Assembly (NCBI GenBank): GCA_015478945.1
Contig: JABUQX010022859.1
Location: 1 to 64,000 of the forward strand
Length of the DNA stretch: 64,000 nucleotides
DNA from: Trachelipus rathkii
Taxonomy: Eukaryota > Arthropoda > Malacostraca > Isopoda > Trachelipodidae
Direction of reading: 5' to 3'
The notes below the pieces were generated by a model. The model saw only the letters and a program-made list of their open reading frames with translations. It did no database searches and was not told the DNA's origin. Shown here piece after piece: positions 26,140-39,164 of the stretch. Both the position numbers and the translations under genes were made by a program. Numbering within the stretch: position 1 is the first letter of the stretch; the number at the start of each line of letters is the position of its first letter.

Positions 26140-28500
26140 GTGTATCAGGAGAAATAAAAGAATATCTCTGAGTCGAAATTATGACACGAAACTAATCTTT
26201 ATGAATACTAACTTTTACAACTTTAGATTTCTTTGCAAAAAAAAACATACAACGATGTACTTAAGGGAGTCTAAGCTTTAGTAATAAAATAGAAAGTAAA
26301 TTTTTTAGAATTCTACAAAGGAGATACCTTAAACACGTGTCTAAATTACGTTATGAGTCGACATTACTACACAAAACTGATTTAAAATGAATACTAATTT
26401 TTACAAATTTATATTTCTTTGCTATAACACATAAAAATGTACTTAAGGAGGCCTACCCTTTAATATTAAACCAGAATGTGAATTTTTTAGGGTTCTACAA
26501 AGGACATATCTCAAACACGTGTCTATATTACCCTATGAGTCGAAATTATGACACGAAACTGATCTAAAGTGAATACTAATTTATACAAATTTAATTTGTT
26601 TCTTAAAACACTTATAACAATTCACTTAGGTGTGTGCACTCTTAATATTAAACCAGTATGTGAGGTTTTTAGAGTTCTACAAACGAGATACCTCTAAAAC
26701 GCGCCTAAATTACACTATGAGTCGAAATTATGACACGAAATTGATCTAAAATTAATAATAATTTTTACAATTTAGATTTCTTTGTTATGATGAATATAAC
26801 GATGTACTTAAGAAAGTCTACGCTTTAATACTGAGCCAGAATGTAAACTGTATAGAGTTCTACAAAAGAGATACCTCAAGTACGTGACTAAATTATACTA
26901 TAAGTCGAAATTTTAACGGAAACTGATCTAAAATGAACACTAATACTAATACTAAAATGAATACTAATACTAAAATGAATACTAATACTAAAATGAATAC
27001 TAATAAATGAATACACTTTAGATTTTTTTAAAACGCATATAACGATGTACCTAAGGACGTCTCCGCTTTAATATAAAGCCAGAATGTGAAATTTTTAGAG
27101 TTCCACAAAGAGATACCTCAAACATGTGCCTAAATTACCCTATCAATCAAAGTTGACACGAAACTGATGGGAAATGAATAATAATTTTACAACACTAGAT
27201 TTTATTTTTAACACATTTAACGGAGTGCTTAAGAAAGTATACGCTTCAATATTAAGCTAGAATGTAAATTGTTTAGAGTTATACAAAGGAGACACCTCAA
27301 GCATGTGCCTAAATTACAATGTGAGTCGACATTACTACACGAAACTGATATAAAATGAATACTAATTTTTACAACTTTATATTCTTTTGTTATAACACAT
27401 AAAATGTACTTAAGAAAGTCTACTATTTAATATTATACCAGTATGTAAATTGTGTAGAATTCTACAAATTAGATACCTTAATCACGTGACAATTATTTTG
27501 AGTCGAAACTATGAGGGGAAACTGATCTAAAATGAGTACAAATTTTTAAAACTTTAGATTCCTTTGTTACAACACGTATAACAATGTACTTAACAATGTC
27601 TACACTTTAATTTTAACCCAAAATGTGAAATTTTTAGTTCTACAAATAGATACCTCAAAAACATGATTAAACTGCACTATGAGTCGAAATTATGACACGA
27701 AACTGATCTGAAATGAATACTAATTTTTGCAACTTCAGATTTCTTTGTTATAACACACATAACGATGTAATTAAGGGTGTCTACATTTTAATATTAAACC
27801 AGAATATGAAATTTTTAGAGTTCTACAAAGAACATACCTCAAACACGTGCCTAAATTACCCTATGAATCGAAATTATTACATGAAACTGATCTAAACTGA
27901 ATACTAATATTTACATATTTAATTTCTTTTTTATAACACATATAACGATGTACTTAAGGAAGTGTATTCTTTAATATTAAACCAGTATGTGAGTTTTGTA
28001 GAGTTCTACAAAGGAGATACCATTACCAGGTGCCGAAATTACACTATGAGTCGAAATTGTGACACGAAACTGATCTAAAATGAATACTACTTTTTGCAAT
28101 TTTAGATTTCATTGTTATAATGCATATAACGATATACTTAAAGAGGTCTACGCTTTATTAAGGCAGAATGCAAATTGTTAAGAGTTCTACAAAGAAGATA
28201 CCTGAAGCAAATGACTAAACTATTCTATGAGTCTGAATTATGACAGGAAACTGATATAAAATAAATACTAATTTTTACAACTTTAGATTTTGTTATAACA
28301 TATATAATGACATACTTAACGAAATCTATGATTTAATATTAAACCAGAATGTAAATTTTTTAGAGTTTTACGAAGTAGATACCTACCTTAAACACGTGCC
28401 TAAATTACCTTATGAGTTGAAATTACAACACGAAACTAATCTAAAATGAATACAAATTTTTACAACTTTAAATTCCCATGTTATAACACATAAGAATGTA
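26140..28500. repeat. ~182-bp satellite array in the intron between exons 8 and 9
   Basis: About 13 diverged tandem monomers. The GAGTCGAAATTATGACACGA anchor, or a close variant, occurs near 26,171, 26,353, 26,538, 26,720, 26,901, 27,145, 27,322, 27,500, 27,681, 27,866, 28,049, 28,230 and 28,415. Spacing is 177-185 except for one 244-base interval, which contains a local 18-base expansion (26,940-27,005). Each monomer also has TTCTACAAAGGAGATACCT and AACACGTGCCTAAATTA-like blocks. Confidence 0.93.
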
Positions 28501-28563
28501 CTTAATTATTGTACTTAATTCAAATTGTCATGCAGAAATATCTAATAGAGAACGAAGAATTAC

Positions 28564-28671
28564 CTCTGGAACATCACCATTAACATGGATTACAGGAAAA
28601 GCGCACATTTTGGCTACATCAGTACAATACATACTTGATCTTCCTCTATCTGGTGGAGTTGTATAACTTAT
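28564..28671 (-). CDS. DHTKD1: DHTKD1-like E1, exon 8
   Basis: Residues 377-412 (phase 0/0, 108 bp). It contains [20 protein letters not shown] and [12 protein letters not shown], the conserved (G/S)YTT..xRGRSS.YC(S/T)D and HVNGD.PE segments that follow the NNQ of the cofactor motif. Acceptor ATTTCAG, donor GTAATT. The next intron holds the ~182-bp satellite. Confidence 0.93.
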
Positions 28672-28679
28672 CTGAAATT

Positions 28680-29340
28680 AAAATTCATCTTTAGCACGAG
28701 TTTACTGGATTGATTCTCAGCATGGTTGAATTTTTTTGCCAATACAATCTCCATCATTATAAAATACCCGACTCTGGATTTATGTTAAAATTGCTCGATC
28801 TGGCTCTACAGCCATGGGTTTGAGGGTCAAAGTTTAACCCAAATATTTTTTTTTTTATGAAAAAAGATTAATTTCCCATATAAAAAAAGCAGAGAAAAAA
28901 AATGCAGCTCAAAGATATTTTCAACATAAAGTGTTACATTAATTTTCATATTAATTCTATCTCTATGAAATCAAAATCATTAAGTCTTTAATTAATCTTC
29001 AAACTTTTAAACACCTAAATGATTGTAATTAACACTTTTGCCTTTATTTTCTAATGGGGACCAGATTCAGTAGACATTTAGTACACATCATGAATATGTG
29101 AATTTTTTTTAAGGTTTTGGGGGGTGAAACATATATAACCTAACCTGACCTAAACAAACAAAGCAAAATGTCAGCTACACAGGCACAAATTCAAAGCATA
29201 AAATAATTTTCAAATTTCTTTTTCCCTCAAGCCTTCTAATGAACGAGAGTAAAGGTACTAAAAAATGTTAACTGAAAATCCAAAAGTTTTTGTCATGGAA
29301 TACGATACTCACTCATTTACATTAAAATGACCCAATATTA
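28680..29340. other. Intron 7, no element recognised
   Basis: AT-rich intronic sequence between exons 8 and 7. It includes TAACCTAACCTGACCTAAAC (29,137-29,156), a short telomere-like motif. No gene or transposon motif was seen. Confidence 0.5.
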
Positions 29341-29377
29341 TACCATTAAATCCATTATTACATCGTACAAATCTTAC

Positions 29378-29491
29378 CTGATTATTAATACAGAGATGAA
29401 TCGATCCACCAACACTAAAATTGGGAACATCAGCTAACCCCAGAGTTTCCTGAATAATACCTTGACCTGATAGGGCACCATCTCCGTGTAC
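29378..29491 (-). CDS. DHTKD1: DHTKD1-like E1, exon 7 (thiamine-diphosphate motif)
   Basis: Residues 339-376. It holds the complete thiamine-diphosphate/Mg2+ binding motif: GDG at 341-343 and NN at 374-375, about 30 residues apart, with [10 protein letters not shown] and HLCINNQ clearly readable. Human DHTKD1 has GDA in place of GDG as I recall it, so this protein keeps the more canonical form. It is a whole-codon exon (114 bp, phase 0/0) with acceptor TTTTAAG and donor GTAAGA. Confidence 0.93.
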
Positions 29492-29661
29492 CTTAAAACA
29501 TAAAAATTAGAAGTACAGTACTCATCCAATAACAAGAGATGTACTCAGAGCTTGGGATGTGACAAATTATCTTAATAACAGATGTACAATTCACCGTCAA
29601 TAAAATGAACAAAGATTTTATAAATGGTACCAAAAGTTTTCATCAATGAATGGTATCTTAC

Positions 29662-29852
29662 CTGTAAACAAACAGCCTTGTCCCCTGGTCTAATTCCATC
29701 AATAGTAGAATAATGACCATCTTTAAGTCGCCTCTGTCTCCCCCTCGTCTTTCCACAAGCTACCGAAACTTGGGCTTCTAAATGTGAAGGATTGAACAGC
29801 ATTGTTACATGCAAAGGTTTCGTTCCACCAACATCCAAGTATACTGATGAAA
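29662..29852 (-). CDS. DHTKD1: DHTKD1-like E1, exon 6
   Basis: Residues 275-338. It contains [27 protein letters not shown] and GDKAVCLQ. The PSHLEA and GKTRGRQ blocks are E1 hallmarks, and GKTRGRQ favours DHTKD1 over OGDH (GKTKAEQ). The stretch after SHLEA (QVSVAC) departs from the usual VNPVAV. Acceptor CCTGTAG, donor GTAAGA, exit phase 0. Confidence 0.93.
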
Positions 29853-30949
29853 CTACAGGAAAATTTAAATGGTACATACTTAAAAAATTTTAATAAGCTT
29901 GGTAAAGAAGTAGAGAACTTTAGCATTTTAGCATGGTAAAAAGTATAAGTTACTTTATGGTTACTTTATGTACATATTCACCGAAGCACAATTGAATTTC
30001 AGTACATATAATCATTTGCAGTATCAATAAAAAAGTATTATATAAGATTATGCATAAAACTTCACAACGAAACTTTTTTTCCTTAATTTTATGTTTTCCA
30101 GAGTTAATAATTTAGTTAATAAATTTCAAAAACAATTTCTATCCATAATTTTTTTTATTATTATTGTAACTCCTGATTGGAGAAGGTCAAACACCCACAA
30201 GACTAAAGAAAACAAATCATAATCAAAATTAAGGGACGGTATACTTGAAACAAGGCATTTGAAATGTGAAAGTTGAAAGCAGTGAGAAAAGCAAAATGAT
30301 GTGTGTTAAGATTTTATATGTAGAGTACAAGAAGGAATAAGGAAAGCTGTTAGGTCAGAGGTCAGAAAGATGGACAGAGAAATCATAATGCGAGGAAAGT
30401 TGAATCACAAAAATCCTCTTCAGAGTCATTGTAATAGCGACAGTAGAGTAACATTAAACCAAAATTTCAGCCGCTAAAAAGCATAAAAAAAAAGATAAAA
30501 AAAAAAAAGGATTTAAGAGAATCATTGAAAGTGAGAGAGGTCCAGAAAGTTAAGAAAACAGGTCATAGACTCGACCCTTGCACAGATACCTGTGTGTATG
30601 TGCGTCAGATACTTTCCCAATTTTGAGATGGGCACCACATCCAAGGGGGAGCAACGACCCTATACGAAGCAAGTTAACAAAGTGGTGTAAAGAGGTTAGG
30701 TTTAGAACACTTAACTGCTAAGAACCATATTAAGCAAGAGACCTTATGTAACCCTTCTAAGAAGGGTCGCAAGAAAAAAAAAACGAAGACAGAGGAAAGC
30801 TTAGGGTATGTGTTTTCAAAGATTTCTTGCATATGTTGAATTTAATTTAGCAGATAGATAGCTTTAATGATGAAGAAATTGATATTTTGATTCATTAAAA
30901 CAACCAAGTATTTTTTCAGCCACAATTAGATTCGGGAAAATTCGAAGGC

Positions 30950-31310
30950 CATTCGCTTCAAGGTTCTCCTAGCAGTAGATAGATTTCAAATTGAAAAGAG
31001 TAAAATAGTCATCTGCATACGAGTGGGTAGATGAAGCGACATAGGTCATTACTGAACAGTAGAAAGGGAATATTGGATAAAACAGAACCCTGAGGAACAC
31101 CACTATTACTCATAAAAGGTGAACGGTAGTCAAATACAACAGCTGCTATAGATCGATTCGAAAGGAAATCAGAATTTAGCATAGACACCCTTTTAAAATA
31201 ACAAACATGTTTAACTTTCAAAGTCAGGTTTAATTTCCTGGTCATTATTCGGGTTTCTGCCCAACTACTCTCAAAGTAATCTCTTTGATAGTAATCAATC
31301 AAATCTTTTA
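30950..31310 (-). pseudogene. CR1/Jockey-type LINE RT fragment in intron 5
   Basis: The minus strand reads DFLSNRSIAAVVFDYRSPF, NSGVPQGSVLSNIPFLLFSN, then after a frameshift SYADDYFTLFNLKS (near 31,010). These are RT motifs of CR1/Jockey LINEs, with the YADD catalytic box intact. The rest of the element is missing or unreadable. It lies in the sense orientation of the host gene. It is related in style to the fossil at 1-1,440. Confidence 0.85.
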
Positions 31311-31455
31311 ACTGTTAATAAAATGCCTATACATTAGCTACTCCTTTAATATTTATTAACACATTTTGCCGATTTGAATTATCATTTTTTTTCTCCATTT
31401 CATGAAATGATCACCCAAAAACATTCAACTCATAAAATAATAAAATAAAATAAAC

Positions 31456-31459
<4 letters not shown>

Positions 31460-31533
<74 letters not shown>
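31460..31533. repeat. (AAT)n microsatellite
   Basis: A run of about 25 AAT units directly abutting the 5' end of LINE copy B. Confidence 0.95.
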
Positions 31534-31534
<1 letters not shown>

Positions 31535-32458
31535 GTTTGAGAAGATTGGTAGAAAGATTTTGCAGGGTGTGTAAAAGGAGGGGTTTGAAAGTAAACGTAG
31601 ATAAGAGTAAGGTTATGGTTGTGAGTGAGGATAGTCCTCAGTGTGAAGTTATGTTAGATGGTGAGCAGCTGGAACAAGTGTCTGAGTTTAAATATTTAGG
31701 GTATGTGTTGGATGAGAAGGGAACGGATGATGCAGAGTGTAGTAGGAAAGTTGTGAATGGCAGGAAGGAAAAGGACTAAGTCTGGAGTGCGCTAGGGTCT
31801 TGCATGAAGGTATGTTGTTACCTGTGTTATTGTATAGTAGTGAGACTATGGAAGAAGTATAGATCTAAAGTTCAATGTGTTCAGATGGACAATCTTAGGG
31901 GCGTGCTAGGTGTGAGAAGAATTGATAAAATGAGGAATGAACGTATTAGAGAGTTGTGTGGTGTAAAGAAAGGGGTAAATGAGAGAATAAATGAAAGTAT
32001 GTTGAGATGGTTTGGTCATGTGGAAAGGATGAATGATAGTCGGTTGGTTAAGCGGATGTATAGTGGTGAGTGTGTTGGGAACCGACCGGCTGGGAGACCG
32101 AAGAAAAAGTGGATTGAGTCAGTAAAGGAATGTTTGTAGGAGAGAAATGTGAGTTTGGCAGAGGCGAAAAGAAAGGTGCATGATAGGAGAGAATGGCGGG
32201 GTGTTGTAAAGGGGTATGGTTGTGGCCCACCTGGGCCAGGGGATGAACCCTACACTTGACGATTTACCATAGTGAGGATCCGTCGCGGTCCCCGTGAAGC
32301 TCTAGGGTGGATTTTCTGACTGCGACGAGTTCCAACTAATTAATGGTACAGAGGGAGCGGTAAGGCTGGGCCTTCTTTTCGACTTTTCGTCATATTCTTC
32401 TACTGCTTTTCTTTTCCGATTGCTTGTCACGCACCTTACTACCAGTCTTGGGAACAAA
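31534..32458 (+). pseudogene. RTE-like LINE copy B (C-terminal RT region and 3' end)
   Basis: The best-preserved copy of the family. It reads RRLVERFCRVCKRRGLKVNV, DKSKVMVVSED, LEQVSEFKYLGYVLDEKGTD and, after a frameshift, KVQCVQMDNLRGVLGVRRID, IRELCGVKKGVNERINESML, RWFGHVERMNDSRLVKRMYS and GRPKKKWIESVKECL. It is followed by a 3' region ending TACCAGTCTTGGGAAC and a (GAA)n tail, as in RTE-type LINEs. It is 5'-truncated just after where YADD would be and lies antisense within intron 5 of the DHTKD1-like gene. Confidence 0.88.
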
Positions 32459-32723
<265 letters not shown>

Positions 32724-32724
32724 C

Positions 32725-32886
32725 CAAAATGACTGAGAACATCTCCAGTTGCCAGCTGGTCTTCTGGAAACTCTGAAAATCCTCTGAGTTTATTGAATAA
32801 ATGTTCGGGTGGAATTTCCAATAGGTTCACCAAAATATTCGTTCTCCCTCTGTGGCACATACCGAATATTACCTCCTCAACATTAC
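32725..32886 (-). CDS. DHTKD1: DHTKD1-like E1, exon 5
   Basis: Residues 221-274 plus one base. It contains [19 protein letters not shown] and [20 protein letters not shown], the start of the thiamine-diphosphate domain. The family consensus is GMPHRGRLN, so Pro is replaced by Cys at residue 231, while the His232-Arg-Gly is kept. The FSEFPE..[10 protein letters not shown] segment is typical of DHTKD1. The donor is GTATAT, and (AAT)n starts within a few bases of it. Confidence 0.92.
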
Positions 32887-33174
32887 CTTTAAAAAAAAAT
32901 ACAATAATAACACAAAAGAATAAGACTCGATATTTGAAATATTTACCCAAATCTATATTAAATCTAAGCAGACTAAATATATTTTGTTAAACTCAACCAT
33001 AATAAAAATAAATAAATAAACAAATTTATGTCATATTAATACAGAAGTTTTTCATATTTCTGATAAATGAGTCAGTCTAATAGATATACTCGAACATTTA
33101 CTAAAACTTTTTGCCTTTCAATGGTAATTTACTCTACATAATTTGCATAAAAGAACTCAACCTTCGGTGAGCGT

Positions 33175-33310
33175 TAATGTGAGAAAAATTTATCAAATGA
33201 ATGAACGTATTAACGGAGTTTTGTGGAGTGGCAAAAAGAATAAATGAGAGAATACATGAGTGTATTAAGGTGGTTTCATTTGAAGAGGCTGTGGAGCCAG
33301 AAAATTTTTT
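33175..33310 (+). pseudogene. Small RTE-like LINE fragment in intron 4
   Basis: The sequence AATGAACGTATTA and AATGAGAGAATA..TGA align in order with copy B around 31,930-32,020 (the NERIRELCGV...NERINESMLRW segment), with many differences. It is an isolated fragment. Confidence 0.65.
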
Positions 33311-33628
33311 TACCAGTTCCAGATCCATCATTAAAAATTACCAGGTTTAGGCTCTTTCATCTTAAAATTACTGACACTGGCACCAGGCCACTATATTTCA
33401 CTTACAATCACATATGAAAATATTTAACCGCAAAAAAAAAAAAAAAAAAGTTTTTGCCTCCGACACAATCCAATTCCCCCCCCCCCAAAAAAAAAAAAGA
33501 TGGGGTTCTGCTGCAGTTCCATAGAAATGATATTCAACTATATAACTTAGAAAGGAGAATAGCCAGTAAATTAATATTTTAATACAAAAAATTTATCCAA
33601 AGTTGTAACTATTAAAAATCATTTACTA

Positions 33629-33629
<1 letters not shown>

Positions 33630-33672
<43 letters not shown>

Positions 33673-33674
33673 TA

Positions 33675-33734
<60 letters not shown>

Positions 33735-33804
33735 ATATATATATATAATACATATATATATATATATATATAGTATATATATAATTATATTATTAATATA
33801 TATA

Positions 33805-33842
<38 letters not shown>
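33630..33842. repeat. (TA)n tract in intron 4
   Basis: Imperfect TA dinucleotide run with a few interruptions. Confidence 0.95.
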
Positions 33843-33845
<3 letters not shown>

Positions 33846-34008
33846 CACAATTTTGAAATAATTATATTCTGCTACATAGAAGCAAGAAGGCGTTACAATT
33901 TCCCTCCCTAAATTACATTTGGTCTTGTTACAGGCATGTAATGATATACAGCTTCATAAATGAGATTAAATAATTTAAGCTTATGATCACCAATTTTTAG
34001 TCACCTAC

Positions 34009-34228
34009 TTTTGGATAATTCTCTGAAGAGATCTTTATAAAATACCATAGAAGCTTCAGCCCCTTCTGCTCCATATCTCTTGACAGTTGGGAATTTCAAC
34101 GCAAGAAAATGATCCCAAACCTGAGACTTAAGTAAGTGTGAAGCCATTTCTCGCTTTTCTTCATCAGATATTTGAGTAGAAGCCATTTTTTCAATCTCAG
34201 ATCCAAACCATTCTCTTTCTTCAAGGTT
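34009..34228 (-). CDS. DHTKD1: DHTKD1-like E1, exon 4
   Basis: Residues 148-220 plus one base. It contains EEREWFGSEIEK, HLLKSQVWDHFLALKF and TVKRYGAEGAEASMVFYKDL; the last is the E1 consensus KRYGxEGAEsMxxFF. Two donors are possible. GTAGGT at 34,008 (phase 1) gives [10 protein letters not shown] across the junction with exon 5. The GTGACT four bases downstream would create an immediate stop, so the first is chosen. A ~0.9-kb inverted repeat begins about 85 bases upstream of the acceptor. Confidence 0.9.
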
Positions 34229-34312
34229 CTAAAATGTTCATAATAAAATAAAATATATAGACTTCAAAGTTTAAAAAGAATTAATATTATTAAATATTGC
34301 TATTATTATTAT

Positions 34313-35232
34313 AACATACTATTTGCAAGTTCTTTCTATTCTTCTAAATAATTCTTTATTTTCAGAAGAAAAAAACAAAAAACAAAATTTTATTTTCAGA
34401 AGAAAATTTATTAAGGACTGTTCTAGAATAAAAAGAAGTTAAAGCCTTTAATATTGTACCAATATTTCGCCTGTATACTTCTGGCATGATCACGTTAACT
34501 AACTATTTATAATGCAGTTTACAAATAGTAAATTTCAAAATATAAAAAAAAATATATAAAATTATTTTACATTAATTGTGGTTTTAAAAATAATTTCAAT
34601 GAAAAATAAAAAAAAGCTTACATTATTTTGCAAATAACTATTATCAGCGATACAAAGGTGTGCCTGCAAAACATTCAAAAAATATTCAAGCATACATTAA
34701 TTTCATTTAATTCTCTAAAATACGGGAGTATTAAACGACGGAACACAAATAACCTCCTACAGTTGAAATTGCTAGTTGTTTTAATATCTTACTTCAAGTT
34801 AGTAATTTCAACTGTCTTCGTATGGCTGAATCCTTTTTTATTAAAAAACTTAACACCAAACATTAATGTGAAATTTAATGAAATGAATGAATGCTTGAAT
34901 ATTTTTTGAATGTTTGAATGTTTTGCAGGTACACCTATGTATCCTTGATAATAGTTGTATTTCCAAAATAATATTTCTTTTTTTTTTTTTTTTGATTCTT
35001 CATCGAAATTACTTTTGAAACTTCACAATGTAAAATAATTTTATATTTGAAATTTATTATTTGTAAACTGCATTATAAATAGTTAGTTAACCGTGATCAT
35101 GCCTGAAGTATACAGACGAAATATTGGTACAAAATTAAAGACTTTTTTATTCTAGAATAGTCCATAATAAAATTTCTGCTGAAAATAAAGAATTATTCAG
35201 AAGAATAGAAAGAACTTGTAAAAAGTATGTTA
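34313..35232. repeat. Long inverted repeat (foldback element) in intron 3
   Basis: The left arm (34,313 to about 34,715) and the right arm (about 34,880 to 35,232) are imperfect reverse complements over roughly 350-400 bases. Matched blocks include CAAGTTCTTTCTATTCTTCT, TGTACCAATATTTCG, TTTATAATGCAGTTTACAAA and CCTGCAAAACATTCAA. The ~165-base loop itself holds a perfect 12-base inverted pair, ACAGTTGAAATT (34,759) and AATTTCAACTGT (34,804). No coding capacity. It sits about 85 bases upstream of the exon 4 acceptor. Confidence 0.88.
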
Positions 35233-35274
35233 AAATTGACGCTAATTTAAATTTTCTTATTATTATTATTATTA

Positions 35275-36690
<1,416 letters not shown>

Positions 36691-37245
36691 ATCATATCTC
36701 AGTCTAAAGTCATTATTTTACTACCTTACATGACCTCACTTATCTTCTACTACTATATATTATAACTTTCTTCTTTACAGTGTGCTACCAGAACTTTTCA
36801 ATAGGTTTGTTTCCCATCCCATACCAAAGACTCATATACTCTATCTTATTTCTTTCACAAACAATGTTATAGAATAATTCCATCAATCATAATTGCTTAA
36901 TCTTCAAACATTATTTCATATTTCTTTTTTTTCTTACCCTTAGTCGTGTCCTACTGCAACTCTTTGTTCCAATATAGATTTCCTCTTATCTGCTTTATAA
37001 GCTCTTTATATCATACTTACATGTTCATATATTTCCTATACAAACTGAAATTCTTATAGATACATAATTTTCTCAGCTAACTCCATCTATTCAAACAACT
37101 TAAGGCATGATTTGCTAACATTATAACCTGATAAAGAAACGCAATTTAATTATTTAAATCCCAAAGCTAATACCATAATATTCTACAAAACACACACACG
37201 CACACACCAAAAAAATATATATTTAACAGAGTAAAAAATATTTAC

Positions 37246-37417
37246 AGGCAAATACATGAATTCAGCACTCATTTCTCCACAGTATATATCTTGCAATTTT
37301 TTCTCAAGTTCTCCAACAGAAAGATTAACATTTTCTTCACCATACAGAAGCTCTTTTGTTGAAACATTTTCATGGGGAGACAGACTGTAAAACTCAGGAT
37401 TTAATTCAGGAACAATC
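37246..37417 (-). CDS. DHTKD1: DHTKD1-like E1, exon 3
   Basis: Residues 90-147. The exon starts after TTCTGCAG and ends at GTAAAT (phase 0). It carries VGELEKKLQDIYCGEMSAEF, matching the LxxIYCGxIxxE block that precedes the catalytic domain in DHTKD1. The sequence between this block and exon 2 is variable in the family. Confidence 0.88.
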
Positions 37418-37766
37418 CTGCAGAAGAAATGTATGAAAAAATAGCAAAATAAGATGGGTAACAATAATATTTATACTACAATTAACCAAACTAAAAATAA
37501 TAAAAAAAATAAAAACTCTTGACCTTTGGTATGTTGTTGCTTAATAAAAAAAAATTGTTTTTTTTTATTGACAAAGTGGCCAAAAAAAACAACATTGATG
37601 CTATATAAAGCTTGTGTCAAAAATGTATAAAAAAAAATAATAATAATAAAAACCTAACACACACATCTCACAAACCCAGACATACACATTAACATCATAC
37701 TATTTGTAAATGATACTTAAATTTTTAATTACAATAAACATTTAAACCCAAAGCTTTTCAAAAAAC

Positions 37767-37884
37767 CTGAAATTTTGTTCCAGAGGATTGATCTGTGCTT
37801 TAAGATGACCAAATTCTCTGTATGCAGAAATATATCTATGGAGGTTTGGATTTTCATTTCTTAATTTCAAAGTTTCTGTAGGAA
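37767..37884 (-). CDS. DHTKD1: DHTKD1-like E1, exon 2
   Basis: Residues 51-89 plus two bases of 90. The acceptor is TTTTACAG and the donor GTTTTT. The segment YISAYREFGHLKAQINPLE is the conserved N-terminal helix of 2-oxo acid dehydrogenase E1 proteins (family pattern Y..xGHxxAxxNPL). Entry in phase 1 and exit in phase 2 fit both neighbours. The 118-bp length agrees with 2 + 38 codons + 2. Confidence 0.88.
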
Positions 37885-37973
37885 CTGTAAAATAATTTGA
37901 TAACTTCATTAACTCTTATCAATTAAATATAAGAAACATATAAACATTTAAGGCAAAGATGGAGACAAATAAA

Positions 37974-38177
<204 letters not shown>

Positions 38178-38309
38178 GAGAAAAAGTATATTTTAAAAAA
38201 AAGTAAATATACGAGGTATTCCTATAGGTTAAATTTGTTAGCAAAAATTTTATAAAAATTTTAAAATAATAATTTGTGAGATAATAATATGAAAATTAAA
38301 CAAACTTAC

Positions 38310-38460
38310 CTTGATAAACATTTGTATCATGCAAGCAATTTGGGTTGTATCCAAATGATCCATTTTTGGAATGATAGAATACATTCCATTGTACAAAAGC
38401 AGAAGAAATTAATTTACTTTTAAAAAAAGTAAGTTTACGATATCTTAAGAGAAGACTCAT
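38310..38460 (-). CDS. DHTKD1: DHTKD1-like 2-oxoadipate dehydrogenase E1, exon 1
   Basis: First coding exon of a thiamine-diphosphate E1 that oxidatively decarboxylates 2-oxoadipate in the mitochondrial matrix (lysine/tryptophan degradation). It encodes residues 1-50 plus one base (phase 1). The start is the ATG at 38,460, with A at -3. The N-terminus MSLLLRYRKLTFFKSKLISS is basic and lacks acidic residues, as expected for a mitochondrial targeting peptide. GSFGYNP matches the GVYGYRP segment that follows the presequence in animal DHTKD1. The exon ends at a GTAAG donor. DHTKD1 is preferred over OGDH because of this short N-terminus and later motifs (WGHNELD). No promoter element could be identified; the 5' flank is AT-rich. 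Confidence 0.85.
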
Positions 38461-38469
38461 TATATTTTA

Positions 38470-38575
38470 TATAATAAAATAAACCATGTTATTAAAATAA
38501 AAATAAAAAATTAAAATTAGTAATAGGTATAAAATATCACCCAAATAGAGTTTAATTAATAATCTGCAATAAAAA

Positions 38576-38648
<73 letters not shown>

Positions 38649-39160
38649 GCACATGTGTAAATATATCTGACGGAGAGTTCTCTATTTTCAAGGGACCAAA
38701 CCGGGGACTAAATATCAGGACAACATTTGATTTAGAGATATCTCATTTAGATTTAAATTTTTATCTGCAGTAATTAACTTGACTCATAATTACACATGTA
38801 AAAGGCAAATTTATTAAGCTAAATTATAAACAAATAAGTCAATAAGCTAGCATGCAAAACTAAGTAATCAAAATCTCAAAGGATTGTCCAAAATACCCAC
38901 TATAGAGTATAAGGGATTTAAAAATGAACCCAGGTACTTAATCAAGTCATAAAATACACTCCACATTCAAAAATGTAAATTAAAGATCTAAGTCAATGAT
39001 AGGTCTAGTTAGACTATATATTATGATCTATTTCAACACAAGATGTTCAATGAAATATGGTAGTTCTAACATGTTTATTCCTCACACAATTAAATTTTAC
39101 TATCTTTGTTTATGACACTTTCTTTTGCTTTTAACATGAGTATTAACACATATTTAGCAG
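38470..39160. other. 5' flank of the DHTKD1-like gene
   Basis: AT-rich sequence containing an (ATT)n run at 38,577-38,648. The transcription start cannot be placed. No TATA, initiator or CpG-rich promoter stands out. Confidence 0.4.
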
Positions 39161-39164
39161 CCTA

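Noticed and set aside
34005..34006. Alternative exon 4 donor GTGACT
   Set aside because: Using it would put a stop codon directly after the junction; the GTAGGT four bases upstream keeps the frame into exon 5.
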